64,000 nucleotides of DNA from Acetobacter pasteurianus subsp. pasteurianus LMG 1262 = NBRC 106471 (GTDB lineage Bacteria > Pseudomonadota > Alphaproteobacteria > Acetobacterales > Acetobacteraceae), in assembly GCF_000285275.1 (NCBI RefSeq), contig NZ_CADO01000034.1, forward strand, positions 1 through 64,000, given 5' to 3'. Numbering within the stretch: position 1 is the first letter of the stretch; the number at the start of each line of letters is the position of its first letter. This document shows positions 36,773 to 44,582 of the stretch, in pieces. The position numbers were made by a program, and so were the translations under genes. The notes beneath the pieces were generated by a model. That model saw only the letters and a list, made by a program, of their open reading frames with translations. It did not search any database and was not told where the DNA came from.

Positions 36773-37137
36773 AATGGTGGCGAGGACAACGCTCCCGCCA
36801 TCACCAACCATGCTGCATGGCTATTTGAGAACTTCTGGCCTATCGGATCACGCGCACGATTGGCGTTGGCGCTGTTTCTCTATACCGGCCAGCGGCGGAG
36901 CGATGTCATTCGCGTGGGGCCTGCACGCGTGAAGAACGGCAGCATTGAAGTGGTGCAGATCAAGACGGGCAAATACCTGCTGATACCGGCCATAACACGC
37001 TCTCAGAAGTGGAGCGTTACACCAGAGAAGCCAATCAAAAATTGCTGGCTGAATCTGCATGGAAAAAGCTGGGAAGCATGAGCCCAGAACGGTCTAAAAA
37101 AGGCATGAAAAAAGAGGGGGGTGTGAAAACTTTGTGA
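36773..37137 (+). pseudogene. Deleted and frameshifted tyrosine integrase beside tRNA-Ala
   Basis: Two pieces of a phage-type tyrosine recombinase in different frames. Piece one (36773 to about 36993) reads NHAAWLFENFWPIGSR, LALALFLYTGQRRSDVIRVGP and VQIKTGKYLLIPA, including the first catalytic Arg (GQRRSD). Piece two, one frame over, reads GHNTLSEVERYTREANQKLL, the usual end with the catalytic Tyr, and stops at 37137. About 90 codons that would carry the His-x-x-Arg box are missing. It points toward the 3' end of tRNA-Ala 58 bp away, the normal arrangement for an element integrated in a tRNA gene. Confidence 0.85.
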
Positions 37138-37195
37138 AGAAAGTTTACACTTTCCACCAAAAAACCCAATAAAAACAAGAGGTTGAACAGGAGGG

Positions 37196-37271
37196 TGGTG
37201 GAGCTGAGGGGAATCGAACCCCTGACCTCCTCATTGCGAACGAGGCGCTCTCCCATCTGAGCTACAGCCCC
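37196..37271 (-). tRNA. tRNA-Ala (anticodon CGC)
   Basis: A 76-nt cloverleaf on the minus strand. Acceptor GGGGCTG pairs with CAGCTCC (one G-U), D arm GCTC/GAGC, anticodon stem CCTCG/TGAGG with loop TTCGCAA (anticodon CGC), T arm AGGGG-TTCGATT-CCCCT, and an encoded CCA end. The remnant integrase lies just beyond its 3' end. Confidence 0.95.
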
Positions 37272-37421
37272 GCCTGTTCCATAGATTTTTGGGTGTATAG
37301 GGCTTACCAATTTGCTGTCAAGCTGTATTGTAGGCGCCCAATGGCAGATATGCGGGCATGCCATAAGGGTGTGCCCGGTTTTTCAGCAAAGCAGGATTTG
37401 GCGTTCGTGTTTTTCGTTTTC

Positions 37422-37703
37422 ATGCTGCTGATGCGGCTTCTGGAACTGTATAGCTGGGTGCTTCTGGCAGCCTGTATTTTTGTAAACCTGTATGCCTTTG
37501 GCATTCTGGATAGCCGCAACCAGATTGTCTGGAAAATAGGCGTGTTTCTGGAACGGATAACAGAACCCGTGCTGGCCCCCGTGCGGCGTATGCTGCCAAT
37601 GCCGGGCGGCATGGACTTTAGCCCAATGGTGGTGCTGCTGATTATCCAGTATGTGCTACAGCCGGGGCTGGTCAGCCTGTTTCGTGCGCTGATGTATCAT
37701 TAA
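37422..37703 (+). CDS. YggT family membrane protein
   Basis: A ~93-residue YggT-type protein with two hydrophobic segments: LLELYSWVLLAACIFVNLYAFG and MVVLLIIQYVLQPGLVSLF. The conserved core ITEPVLAPVRRMLPMPGGMDFSPMVVLLII is clear. YggT proteins are linked to osmotic tolerance and to cell-division and envelope contexts. The frame opens at 37293, but the N-terminal extra part has no family match, so the ATG at 37422 is chosen without a strong ribosome site. It is divergent from tRNA-Ala. Confidence 0.85.
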   Translation: MLLMRLLELYSWVLLAACIFVNLYAFGILDSRNQIVWKIGVFLERITEPVLAPVRRMLPMPGGMDFSPMVVLLIIQYVLQPGLVSLFRALMYH

Positions 37704-37757
37704 ATTAACGTGCGGCGGCTGGCGTTGGCCCGGTTTGTTAAAAACGGAGCAACCGCC

Positions 37758-38156
37758 ATGCCACATCTTTTCCGCACATTGGGCCTGTTTTGCGCCACCA
37801 TAGCCGCCACACCTGCTTTGGCGCAGGATACGCCGCCCGCTACGTCCGCCCAAATATACACCGGCAGCATGGCCGGTGGCCAAGGCACCCTTAAACTGGT
37901 GCAAACGGGAGATGAAACCTTTGCCGAGGTTGCTGTTGTAGGGGATACCTGCGCAGGCTCGGCCGAGGGCGCAGCCACCCGCCACGGCAACACATGGGTG
38001 GTAACAACAGACCCCGAATATAACGGCCAATCCTGCCGCATCACCTTCCGCATGGGGCCACATGGCGTGGTCAGCAGCGAAGAGCAGAACTGCGCGCCCT
38101 ATCATAACGGGGCTTGCGCCTTTACCCACGCGCAACTGGCCCGCGTAGCGCAGTAA
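37758..38156 (+). CDS. Small exported hypothetical protein
   Basis: A 132-residue protein with a signal peptide (residues ~1-23, ATPALA-QD). The mature part is beta-rich with four cysteines (GDTCAGS, GQSCRITF, QNCAPYHNGAC) likely forming disulfides, as in small periplasmic inhibitor-like proteins. The first methionine of the frame is at 37710, but the leader starts at 37758. It follows yggT and ends at a terminator. Function unknown. Confidence 0.7.
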   Translation: MPHLFRTLGLFCATIAATPALAQDTPPATSAQIYTGSMAGGQGTLKLVQTGDETFAEVAVVGDTCAGSAEGAATRHGNTWVVTTDPEYNGQSCRITFRMGPHGVVSSEEQNCAPYHNGACAFTHAQLARVAQ

Positions 38157-38183
38157 GGCCACGCTTTATACGCATGTGGGCAC

Positions 38184-38223
38184 AAAAAAACCGCCGGGCC
38201 AATAAGGCTGCGGCGGCTTTTTT
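38184..38223. terminator. Bidirectional terminator
   Basis: AAAAAAACCGCCG (38184-38196) pairs with CGGCGG-C-TTTTTT (38211-38223). It sits between the convergent genes at 37758 and 38436. Confidence 0.75.
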
Positions 38224-38256
38224 ACAGCATGGCAGGTCAAAGCCCGCCAGCCCACA

Positions 38257-38436
38257 TTAGTGGTGAGAAGAAGACGCGTTCGGGTCTTTTTCAATGTGGG
38301 TCAGGCTGTAGCTGCACATCACAATAACCGGAACAATAAAGGCGATAACAGCAGAGCTCATAGCTGCAACGTTCATGCCCAGGAAGTACAACATCAGATC
38401 CAGGCCCAGCAGCGCAATGCACAGAAACATGCCCAT
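38257..38436 (-). CDS. Small two-helix membrane protein (59 aa)
   Basis: An open frame of 59 residues with a sensible small-membrane-protein pattern: a hydrophobic helix at the N-terminus (MGMFLCIALLGLDLMLYFLG), a second helix (SSAVIAFIVPVIVMCSYSL), and a polar tail ending in SSSHH. AGGGG lies upstream of the ATG at normal spacing, and a terminator follows the stop. No family recognised. Confidence 0.6.
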   Translation of the reverse strand: MGMFLCIALLGLDLMLYFLGMNVAAMSSAVIAFIVPVIVMCSYSLTHIEKDPNASSSHH

Positions 38437-38700
38437 CCCAAAAACCCCTTATATAGTGTTCCGGCGGTAAAAGGGTTGCCGGGCCGGTGCCATATCCATG
38501 CATCTCAAGCCCCGCAGATTCCACCGGAATCATGCCAAATCAAAACAGCGTCACACTTACTCTTTTGCCCCGCGTGGTCAACCGCTATCTGGGCATGGCG
38601 TTGTGGCGGGTAATGCTGGTCTGCTTTTGTACGGGTTGTGGGTGGCTGTGGTGGCCCCAATGTTTAAGGTAGGCTTTACGCAAATAGGGAAAGAAATTTT

Positions 38701-38889
38701 ATGTCTGAAAAAACAGAAAACCATACCCACCATCTGCCATCCGCCACGGATATCAGCCGTGAAATGGAGCAGGTAAAGCGGGAATACGATATTGCGCTGA
38801 AGGACCGGCCAGAACACGCAAAAGCTCTGGGTGAACGCCTGCGCAAGCTGGAAGCCCAGTTGCAGGAAGGCGCACGCGGCAAGGCATGA
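38701..38889 (+). CDS. Small coiled hypothetical protein (62 aa)
   Basis: A 62-residue charged helical protein: His-rich start (TENHTHHLPSATD), then a continuous amphipathic helix (ISREMEQVKREYDIALKDR, ALGERLRKLEAQLQEGARGKA). AGGGAAAG precedes the ATG. The pattern suggests a coiled coil. No family recognised. The ~260 bp upstream has no convincing gene. Confidence 0.6.
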   Translation: MSEKTENHTHHLPSATDISREMEQVKREYDIALKDRPEHAKALGERLRKLEAQLQEGARGKA

Positions 38890-38954
38890 AGCCCCCATAA
38901 CATATCGGGCGCGGGGTATATTCCCGCCACCCGTATGGCTTTAAACGCCCGGCC

Positions 38955-39740
38955 TTAGTGCTGGGCGTTGCTGTTTGGGGCAACCGTTGTGGCAGGGGTT
39001 GTTTCCTGCGCCTTGGCCGCCCAAGCTGCGGCCACGCTTTGCGGGCCTGTAAGTGTTTGTGCTGCCGGTGTGGCCTGCACCGCAGGCGTTGCGGCGGAAG
39101 AAGGCGTGCCAGCAGAATCCGCCTGTGGGTTGAGAATGCGCTGCGGGGCTGGCTGATCATAAACCGAATGCAGCGCACGCCTTTGGGCCTCTACGCTGGG
39201 TTCATGAAAAGCCGAAACCGGGCCAAACCCAATCAACCTGTCACGGAACCGGTTGGTGGAGGCCACGGGGGAGCGGATGCAGCCTTTTACAACCGTAGAG
39301 CACGCGCCATCCGTGCCAATCATGCGGTCATTATCACCGCTGTAATGCAGGTCATACACACGGCCATCCACCATCCGCAGGCTGGCCACGCAGGTTTTGC
39401 CCGCACCGCCAAAGGTGGTTTGTGTCATGTTCACAAATGTCTGGAGCGGAAACAGCGAGGAATCGTTGGTGGAAGGCATGTTGACCGAGCGCACGTACTG
39501 ATAAACCGTGGTGTGCTCATCTATCTTCTGCGTTTTGTCGGGAATACCCGCGCAGGCCTGTAAGTCCTCATTTGTCATGCCAATTACGGCCAACTGGCCC
39601 TTATGGGCGGTGCGGCTATCTATATATCCGCAGCCTGCCAGCGTGGGCAGCAGCACCAGCGCGGCAAGCCCGCGTGCACGGTAAAACAGGGAGGCAACAG
39701 AGGCAGAAGAAGGCAGGGAAGGGCAGGGCAGAACGGTCAT
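38955..39740 (-). CDS. Putative lipoprotein with Ala/Pro/Thr-rich tail
   Basis: A 261-residue protein with a lipoprotein signal (LAALVLLPTLAGCGYIDS; lipobox LAGC). The mature N-terminal ~110 residues resemble small lipoproteins of the SmpA/OmlA class in showing an early IGMTNEDLQACAGIPDKTQKIDEHTTVYQYV segment, then a disulfide-prone part (GKTCVASLRMVDGRVYDLHYSG). The C-terminal ~80 residues are low-complexity. The frame extends to 40010 but the ATG at 39740 starts the leader. It is followed upstream by a DUF1275 gene with a ~30-bp gap. Confidence 0.75.
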   Translation of the reverse strand: MTVLPCPSLPSSASVASLFYRARGLAALVLLPTLAGCGYIDSRTAHKGQLAVIGMTNEDLQACAGIPDKTQKIDEHTTVYQYVRSVNMPSTNDSSLFPLQTFVNMTQTTFGGAGKTCVASLRMVDGRVYDLHYSGDNDRMIGTDGACSTVVKGCIRSPVASTNRFRDRLIGFGPVSAFHEPSVEAQRRALHSVYDQPAPQRILNPQADSAGTPSSAATPAVQATPAAQTLTGPQSVAAAWAAKAQETTPATTVAPNSNAQH

Positions 39741-39771
39741 TACTCTTGTTCGTAAAAGGGTGGGGTGGCGT

Positions 39772-40458
39772 TCAGGGCGGCGCGTTATGGGCTTCGGCGC
39801 GGGCAATATCCAAATACAGCAAAACCAATAGCGGCAGGGGCCAGATAAAAGGCAGCGGCACATGCCACGCCATGGCCAAGGTGCCACACAGAGCCCCAGC
39901 CGCAAACCCCAACCAAGAAAGCCCCGGCAACAAAGCCGCCCCCGGTGGCGGGGGTTTAACAGTGCTGCCCGGCCAGCGCGCCGCCAGCGATGTAGCCAGT
40001 GCCGAGGCACATTTGAGCAGGTTGCTGGTGATCACAATGGTCTGGATAGCACTGCCAGAAAAGCGGGCTATCGTTTCCCCCTGCACGGCCATAAGGGCGG
40101 GCAGCAGCACAAGGGCCAGCGTGTGGTGCCACGGCGTAAGCATGGCAATTTGCGTGGCCCCCAGCAGCACGCCCACACAGGCTATGCCAATGGCCGCCTG
40201 CCAGCGCAAGCGTGCCAGAGTGGCCAGCATGGCCACCACAAAAAACGTGCCTAAAATACCCAGCAACATCAACGCATGCGGCCAAATGCCGCCAACAAGG
40301 GCGGCGGCCAGATGGGTTGTGTTGCCTGTCATGGCAGAGGCAAACAGCCCGCCCAGATATACAAAGCCCAGCGCATCTACATACCCGGCCAGAAGGTCCA
40401 GCACCAAAATGCGCCGCGCAGAAACCCGCACGGAGGAGGAAGTAGAAAGCTCAGCCAT
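39772..40458 (-). CDS. DUF1275 (YoaK-type) membrane protein
   Basis: A 228-residue inner-membrane protein with about six helices. The DUF1275 signature is clear at the N-terminus: LLAGYVDALGFVYLGGLFASAMTGNTTHLAAAL. Family function is unknown, with some links to stress survival. AAGGGTGA before the ATG at 40458 is preferred over a GTG six bases earlier. It is probably co-transcribed with the lipoprotein gene downstream. Confidence 0.88.
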   Translation of the reverse strand: MAELSTSSSVRVSARRILVLDLLAGYVDALGFVYLGGLFASAMTGNTTHLAAALVGGIWPHALMLLGILGTFFVVAMLATLARLRWQAAIGIACVGVLLGATQIAMLTPWHHTLALVLLPALMAVQGETIARFSGSAIQTIVITSNLLKCASALATSLAARWPGSTVKPPPPGAALLPGLSWLGFAAGALCGTLAMAWHVPLPFIWPLPLLVLLYLDIARAEAHNAPP

Positions 40459-40701
40459 ATTCACCCTTCAGCATACAGCGCCCTTACGTAAAATCCACCC
40501 GCTGCCTTTGTGCCCGCTGCGGGGGCTAAGGGCCATTCACAGGGGCGTAAGCCTGTATCTGCACAGAAATGGGGGTGGCCGTGGGTGTGGATATCATGCA
40601 TCTATGCGCAAGTTTATGCGGCATGGCCCGTGCGGCGGGCCTTGCTGGCAGGTGGGGTTTTTCCGTATTCTGCGGCCAGACCAAAGCAAGGAACAAAGTA
40701 G

Positions 40702-41643
40702 ATGTTGGGATTCCGTCCTGTTTTTCTGGCGTTGGGGGCCTGCACTGCCCTGTTGGCCGCGCCCCCGGCGGCTTATGCGGCGGAGAAGAACCCTCATTAC
40801 GGGCTGCAAATTATGAAGATGCGCCCCGGCCCAGCCCCCATGACAGCCGCCACAGCCGCCCCCGGCATTTTGGATTACGATGGCATACCCACCGTATTGG
40901 GCACAAATGCGGCCAATGTGGGCGGGCTGATGTATTTTTGCTACCACAACAAGCTGATAACAGACACCACGGTTAAAAAACTGGGGCGCGAGCTGGCGGA
41001 ACTGCCAGATGTCCGCAACTCGTCCGATTACGCATGGGGTGGCATTGGCATGCTGCGCCTTGGCCCGGACCAGATGTTTGATACCCGCACCCTGAACCGA
41101 GACCAGCGCGAGGCCGTGTGCTCCCGCACAGCCCTTATGGGGCCAGACCTGCTAAAGGCCGCCCGCAATGGTGATGCCGCACCGGGCATAGATAACCAGC
41201 GTGCCTCGGATGAAAAACCCAGATGGCCGTCTGAACCCCCGCCGCCTATCCGCGCACCAGTGGCCGCTGCTGCGGCTGTTCCGGCGGGTGTGGCTGCTAC
41301 ACACAGGGTTTCCGCGCCTGCGCGTGCGGTTTCTGCCCCTGTTGCGCATGTGGCGGCACCACGCCCGGCTGTATCAGCCCCGGCTTATGTGGCCCCGCGT
41401 GCCGTGGCGGCCACGCCGCATGTGGCCACACCTTCTGCGCCCGCGCCGCAGGTTGTTTCTGCGCCGCCACCGGCTGTTATGGTCCCCACACCTGCGCCAG
41501 CACCCAAGCCGGTGCCCTATACGCCGCTGCCCTCGCAGCAGGCCATTCAGGATGAAGTGGCCCAAAAGGCCGAAGCGCGGGAAGCCGCAGCACAGGCCGA
41601 ATTTGCCCGTCAGGCTGCATCACAGGCAGGGGCGGTGCGGTAA
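40702..41643 (+). CDS. Exported Ala/Pro-rich hypothetical protein
   Basis: A 313-residue protein with a signal peptide (residues 1-26, AAYAAEK). The mature first ~130 residues form a compact domain with two Cys (LMYFCYHNKLITDTTVKKLGRELAELPDV, REAVCSRTALMGPDLL). From about 165 to 290 it is a long Pro/Ala/Val-rich linker (APVAHVAAPRPAVSAPAYVAPR type), ending in a charged helix (DEVAQKAEAREAAAQAEFARQ). The linker suggests it spans the periplasm or sits on the cell surface. No family recognised. Confidence 0.72.
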   Translation: MLGFRPVFLALGACTALLAAPPAAYAAEKNPHYGLQIMKMRPGPAPMTAATAAPGILDYDGIPTVLGTNAANVGGLMYFCYHNKLITDTTVKKLGRELAELPDVRNSSDYAWGGIGMLRLGPDQMFDTRTLNRDQREAVCSRTALMGPDLLKAARNGDAAPGIDNQRASDEKPRWPSEPPPPIRAPVAAAAAVPAGVAATHRVSAPARAVSAPVAHVAAPRPAVSAPAYVAPRAVAATPHVATPSAPAPQVVSAPPPAVMVPTPAPAPKPVPYTPLPSQQAIQDEVAQKAEAREAAAQAEFARQAASQAGAVR

Positions 41644-41676
41644 ATACGCGCCAACCACAGCCCAACACACAGGCAG

Positions 41677-41706
41677 GCCCGCTGGCAGCAATGCTGGCGG
41701 GCTTTT
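41677..41706 (+). terminator. Terminator
   Basis: GCCCGC (41677-41682) pairs with GCGGGC (41697-41702), with an inner CAGC/GCTG pair and TTTT after it. It follows the 41643 stop by 34 bp. Confidence 0.75.
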
Positions 41707-41736
41707 GCGTTGCGGGCCTTGCGGAATGGGGAATGT

Positions 41737-42129
41737 ATGTCTGTTTTGATAGAACAGTTTAAACAAAGTTTTAAGTACACAGGCCGCCTGTCTGTTTCCG
41801 ATTTTCGGAGGTGGAGCGCATGGCTGCTGCTGATATTTATACTTACATATATTGCACATTTATATGCAGTGCATGTGCTTGATAATTATGGAGGCTCTTC
41901 CATTAATGCCGTAACTGGCGTGTTTGTGTTTTATGCCACGCTTTTACTTGTATATGTGTTTCTCATGTTTGCCATTACGTCCGCTTTGATCAGGCGGCAT
42001 CATGACATGGGCCGAAACGGCTGGTTTTCTGTTTTGTGGTTTGTTCCATATATAGGCGTGGGTTATTGGATTTACCTTTTATGCGCCAAAGGCACGCAAG
42101 GCCCCAACGCCTATGGGCCGCCCGCATAG
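41737..42129 (+). CDS. DUF805 family membrane protein
   Basis: A 130-residue inner-membrane protein of the DUF805 family, with an N-terminal QSFKYTGRLSVSDFRRW motif, three hydrophobic helices, RRHHDMGRNGWFSVLW before the last helix, and the terminal KGTQGPNAYGPP. All are diagnostic. Function of the family is unknown. The ATG at 41737 follows ATGGGGAAT; an earlier in-frame ATG at 41710 lies in the terminator arm region and is unlikely. The first half is more AT-rich than the surroundings. Confidence 0.88.
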   Translation: MSVLIEQFKQSFKYTGRLSVSDFRRWSAWLLLIFILTYIAHLYAVHVLDNYGGSSINAVTGVFVFYATLLLVYVFLMFAITSALIRRHHDMGRNGWFSVLWFVPYIGVGYWIYLLCAKGTQGPNAYGPPA

Positions 42130-42284
42130 CCCACCCTCCTATATTCTGCCTTGGCCCACATTCCGCCACTGTTTGCAGGTTAGTGTGGTGGTGTTGAACA
42201 AAGCTGCTGCCATATCTATTTGCTATAGAAGTTTGGCAGATGCCTGCCCCAAACCGGCAGGCGCTAGAAAAGACGGATAAAAGA

Positions 42285-42674
42285 ATGCGTAAGATTGTAA
42301 CCCTGGGCCTTGCAACCATTATGGCCGCCACCATTGGCAGCGCCGCAAACGCCAGCGAACCAGGCGGCTGCCTGAAGTACGGCGCAGCCGGTGCCGTGGG
42401 TGGCCATATGGCCAACCATCATGGTGTGTTGGGTGCGGCGGCCGGGTGTGCTGCGGGCATGTATCGCCGTCATGAATACCGTAAGGAAGCCCGCGCCAAG
42501 GCCGCGCTGTATGATAAGGAACACCCCGGCTCAAAGGGCACCTATCAGCAGAAAGCCACGGCGTATGATGTGGAACATTCCACCACACCGGGCACCATGC
42601 AGCCCAACCAGCAGCAGCCTAATGCTGCCCCGCAGGGTGGTGAAGCCCAGCCAGAAGGCGCACAGCACCTGTAA
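42285..42674 (+). CDS. Small exported protein with glycine-zipper-like segment
   Basis: A 129-residue protein with a signal peptide (residues 1-23, SAANA-SEP). A Gly/Ala-rich segment follows (GAAGAVGGHMANHHGVLGAAAGCAAGM), like glycine-zipper proteins of the outer membrane, then a basic stretch (YRRHEYRKEARAKAAL). The Gln/Pro/Asn-rich tail looks unstructured. The frame starts at 42240 but the leader starts at 42285. Function unknown. Confidence 0.72.
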   Translation: MRKIVTLGLATIMAATIGSAANASEPGGCLKYGAAGAVGGHMANHHGVLGAAAGCAAGMYRRHEYRKEARAKAALYDKEHPGSKGTYQQKATAYDVEHSTTPGTMQPNQQQPNAAPQGGEAQPEGAQHL

Positions 42675-42717
42675 TACGCTGCATTTTATGCCCGCTATGG
42701 GGGCCTGAAACGCAAAG

Positions 42718-42770
42718 CGGCCCCGCTGCCAACACCCCGGATACGGGGCAAGGCGGCGGGGCCGTTTTTT
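42718..42770. terminator. Strong GC-rich terminator
   Basis: CGGCCCCGC (42718-42726) pairs with GCGGGGCCG (42756-42764), with an inner CCCCGG/GGGG hairpin and TTTTTT (42765-42770). It lies between convergent genes. Confidence 0.8.
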
Positions 42771-42787
42771 ATGCGCGGGTGCTGGGC

Positions 42788-43288
42788 TTAGGTGTGGTTG
42801 GGGTCTGCGTGGTCTGTTTCACCATTGTAGGGAGATGTTAGCTGCGCGCGGGCTTCACCCTTGGGGTAGGCGGCGGTGTGCAGGTTGAGGTACATCTTGC
42901 CATCATGCAGGGCTTTTTCCTGCTCGGCAGTTAAAATGGCGGTGCCAGAAAACGGGCTTTTAAACGGGCCTTTCAGGGTGATCATATGGTCTGCTTCCTG
43001 CCCCGGATCTGCCGGACCATGAAAATGCGCTACCGTCACCGGGCCGCTCAGCCCATCCCACGTAATGGTATAGCGCAGCTCATGCGTGGAAGGAAAAAAC
43101 ACCGCATCCACCTTGCCGGTGGGGTGAGATGTGGCGCTGTGCTCGGTTGTAAAATCACCGCCAAAGCGTTCGCTGCGTTCAGCATGGGCGGTAGAAACCA
43201 GCGCGCTCACAGCCGCCGGAGCCACCGTAACCGCAAGCGTGACCCCCAAAGCCACCTTGCGAAACACTTTTTTGCTGGCTGAAATCAT
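42788..43288 (-). CDS. CHRD domain protein, exported
   Basis: A 166-residue protein with a signal peptide (residues ~1-36, STAHA-ER) and a CHRD domain. The domain markers are GKVDAVFFPSTHELRYTITWDGLSGPVTVAHFHGPA and the end LHDGKMYLNLHTAAYPKGEARAQL. CHRD domains were first described in chordin and are widespread in secreted bacterial proteins; their role in bacteria is unclear. The frame begins at 43411, but the ATG at 43288 with AAGGG upstream starts the leader. Confidence 0.88.
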   Translation of the reverse strand: MISASKKVFRKVALGVTLAVTVAPAAVSALVSTAHAERSERFGGDFTTEHSATSHPTGKVDAVFFPSTHELRYTITWDGLSGPVTVAHFHGPADPGQEADHMITLKGPFKSPFSGTAILTAEQEKALHDGKMYLNLHTAAYPKGEARAQLTSPYNGETDHADPNHT

Positions 43289-43427
43289 ACGAAAGCGCCC
43301 TTTCAAACATAACAAAGATATCTGTGCGATATGCCTATAACGGCCCGCTTTGGCAGAGGTTCCGGCGCCATTACGCGGGCAGGGGCACGTATTTGCGCCA
43401 CATGCTGCCAATATGGGGCGTGCGATA

Positions 43428-43487
43428 GGGTGTGTCAGGCCCGCTGCCTCTCACGCTCGCGTGATGGACAAAAGGCCTGACACACCC
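43428..43487. repeat. Nested inverted repeat (14-bp arms with inner hairpin)
   Basis: GGGTGTGTCAGGCC (43428-43441) is a perfect inverted copy of GGCCTGACACACCC (43474-43487). Inside the loop TCACGC/GCGTGA (43451-43464) forms a second perfect hairpin. There is no T-run. It lies between the CHRD and META genes. No second copy was found in the window. Confidence 0.8.
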
Positions 43488-43508
43488 TGAAACTATTGTG
43501 CGAAAAGG

Positions 43509-44333
43509 TTAAAACACCTGCCGCAGGCGGATGGTTTTGCCGCCGGAGGTTTGCAGCACAAGGTGTGTGCCATCTGTTGTCCAGCCGGTTACGCTGTTCA
43601 GCAGTGGGCGGAAGGTGTTTGCAATGTCGTTCTGTTTGCCGGGGCAGGCCATTAGCGTGCTAATACCGCCTGCGGGCATGGGCGTTACGCTGCCCTTTGG
43701 CCCAAATACCAGCCCGCCCACATAGCGGTTGCAGCCATCCGAGCCGGAAATCTTGCCTGTATCGTTAATGTCCAGCGTGGGGGCAAACATGTCTGCCGCC
43801 GGGTTGGGGTTTTCATCCGTGGCGCTGTCATCCGTATCGGGCACAAAATTGCCGCCGCGCAGCCTGCGCCCATCCATGGCGGTCACCACCCAGCGCGTAT
43901 CATTCAGGCTGTTGGGGGGCACCAGCACACCGCCGCACCCGTGCAGGGTTTTGGTGGCGGAGGTAAGGGTGACTGTATCTGTAAACACCTGCCCGGTCAT
44001 GCTATCTGTGCAGGCAGATGCGGTGAGGGCGGCTTTTACGTCCGATGCCTCATAATACCGGGTGCCGTTTTCAGAATAGGCATGGCGGATCACGCGGGCC
44101 ATGCGCGGGCCATCCGGTGTTTCAACAGAAAGCGCACCATCAGCCAACGTCATGTTCCAGAAGGGCTCGTTCCCGCGCGCTTCATACACCCCTTTGGGGC
44201 CGGTGGCGGCCACCGGGGTTTCCTTACCCTCTGGCGTTGTGGGGGTGCGGGGTTCTGCACAGCCAGCCAGCGCCGCACCCGCAGCGCACAGCGCAAAAAG
44301 GCCGGGGCGGAAAAAAGGGGCGGAAAAGCGCAT
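43509..44333 (-). CDS. META-domain lipoprotein (HslJ-like)
   Basis: A 274-residue lipoprotein (LCAAGAALAGCAEP, Cys25). Residues ~45-140 form a COG3650-like domain (GVYEARGNEPFWNMTLADGALSVETPDGP, then a Cys pair CTDSM...GCGG). Residues ~145-274 form a META domain with LNDTRWVVTAMDG, SGSDGCNRYVGGLVF, MACPGKQNDIANTFRPLLNSV. META proteins such as HslJ are associated with heat and novobiocin stress. The double-domain arrangement is common in proteobacterial envelope proteins. It is a single gene. Confidence 0.87.
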   Translation of the reverse strand: MRFSAPFFRPGLFALCAAGAALAGCAEPRTPTTPEGKETPVAATGPKGVYEARGNEPFWNMTLADGALSVETPDGPRMARVIRHAYSENGTRYYEASDVKAALTASACTDSMTGQVFTDTVTLTSATKTLHGCGGVLVPPNSLNDTRWVVTAMDGRRLRGGNFVPDTDDSATDENPNPAADMFAPTLDINDTGKISGSDGCNRYVGGLVFGPKGSVTPMPAGGISTLMACPGKQNDIANTFRPLLNSVTGWTTDGTHLVLQTSGGKTIRLRQVF

Positions 44334-44582
44334 GGCCGGGTGTCCTTCTACTTCAGTTGCCCCTTGGCAGCACAGGCACGCCGGGCGGTGGAAAATGCGT
44401 GTCTGTATCTGTGCCGCATAATGCCAGAACTGTTAAGGGGCATGTATGCCACAACCGGGCTGATGTCGGGCGTTTATGGGGGTGCTGAAGTATCTATTGG
44501 CGTTGAGAATCATTTGACACGAAAATAAGATAAGATATATCTAACAAAATCGTTTTATAAATAATTCCAACAAGAGTGCTTC

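Noticed and set aside
30300-37196. Direct repeat of the tRNA-Ala 3' end marking the far att site
   Set aside because: I looked for the GGGGAATCGAACCCC core on both strands and saw no second copy in the window.
38532-38672. Short plus-strand frame (MPNQNSVTLTLLPRVV...) before the 38701 gene
   Set aside because: No ribosome site, no family, and the hydrophobic stretch continues only after a frame change; support is too weak.
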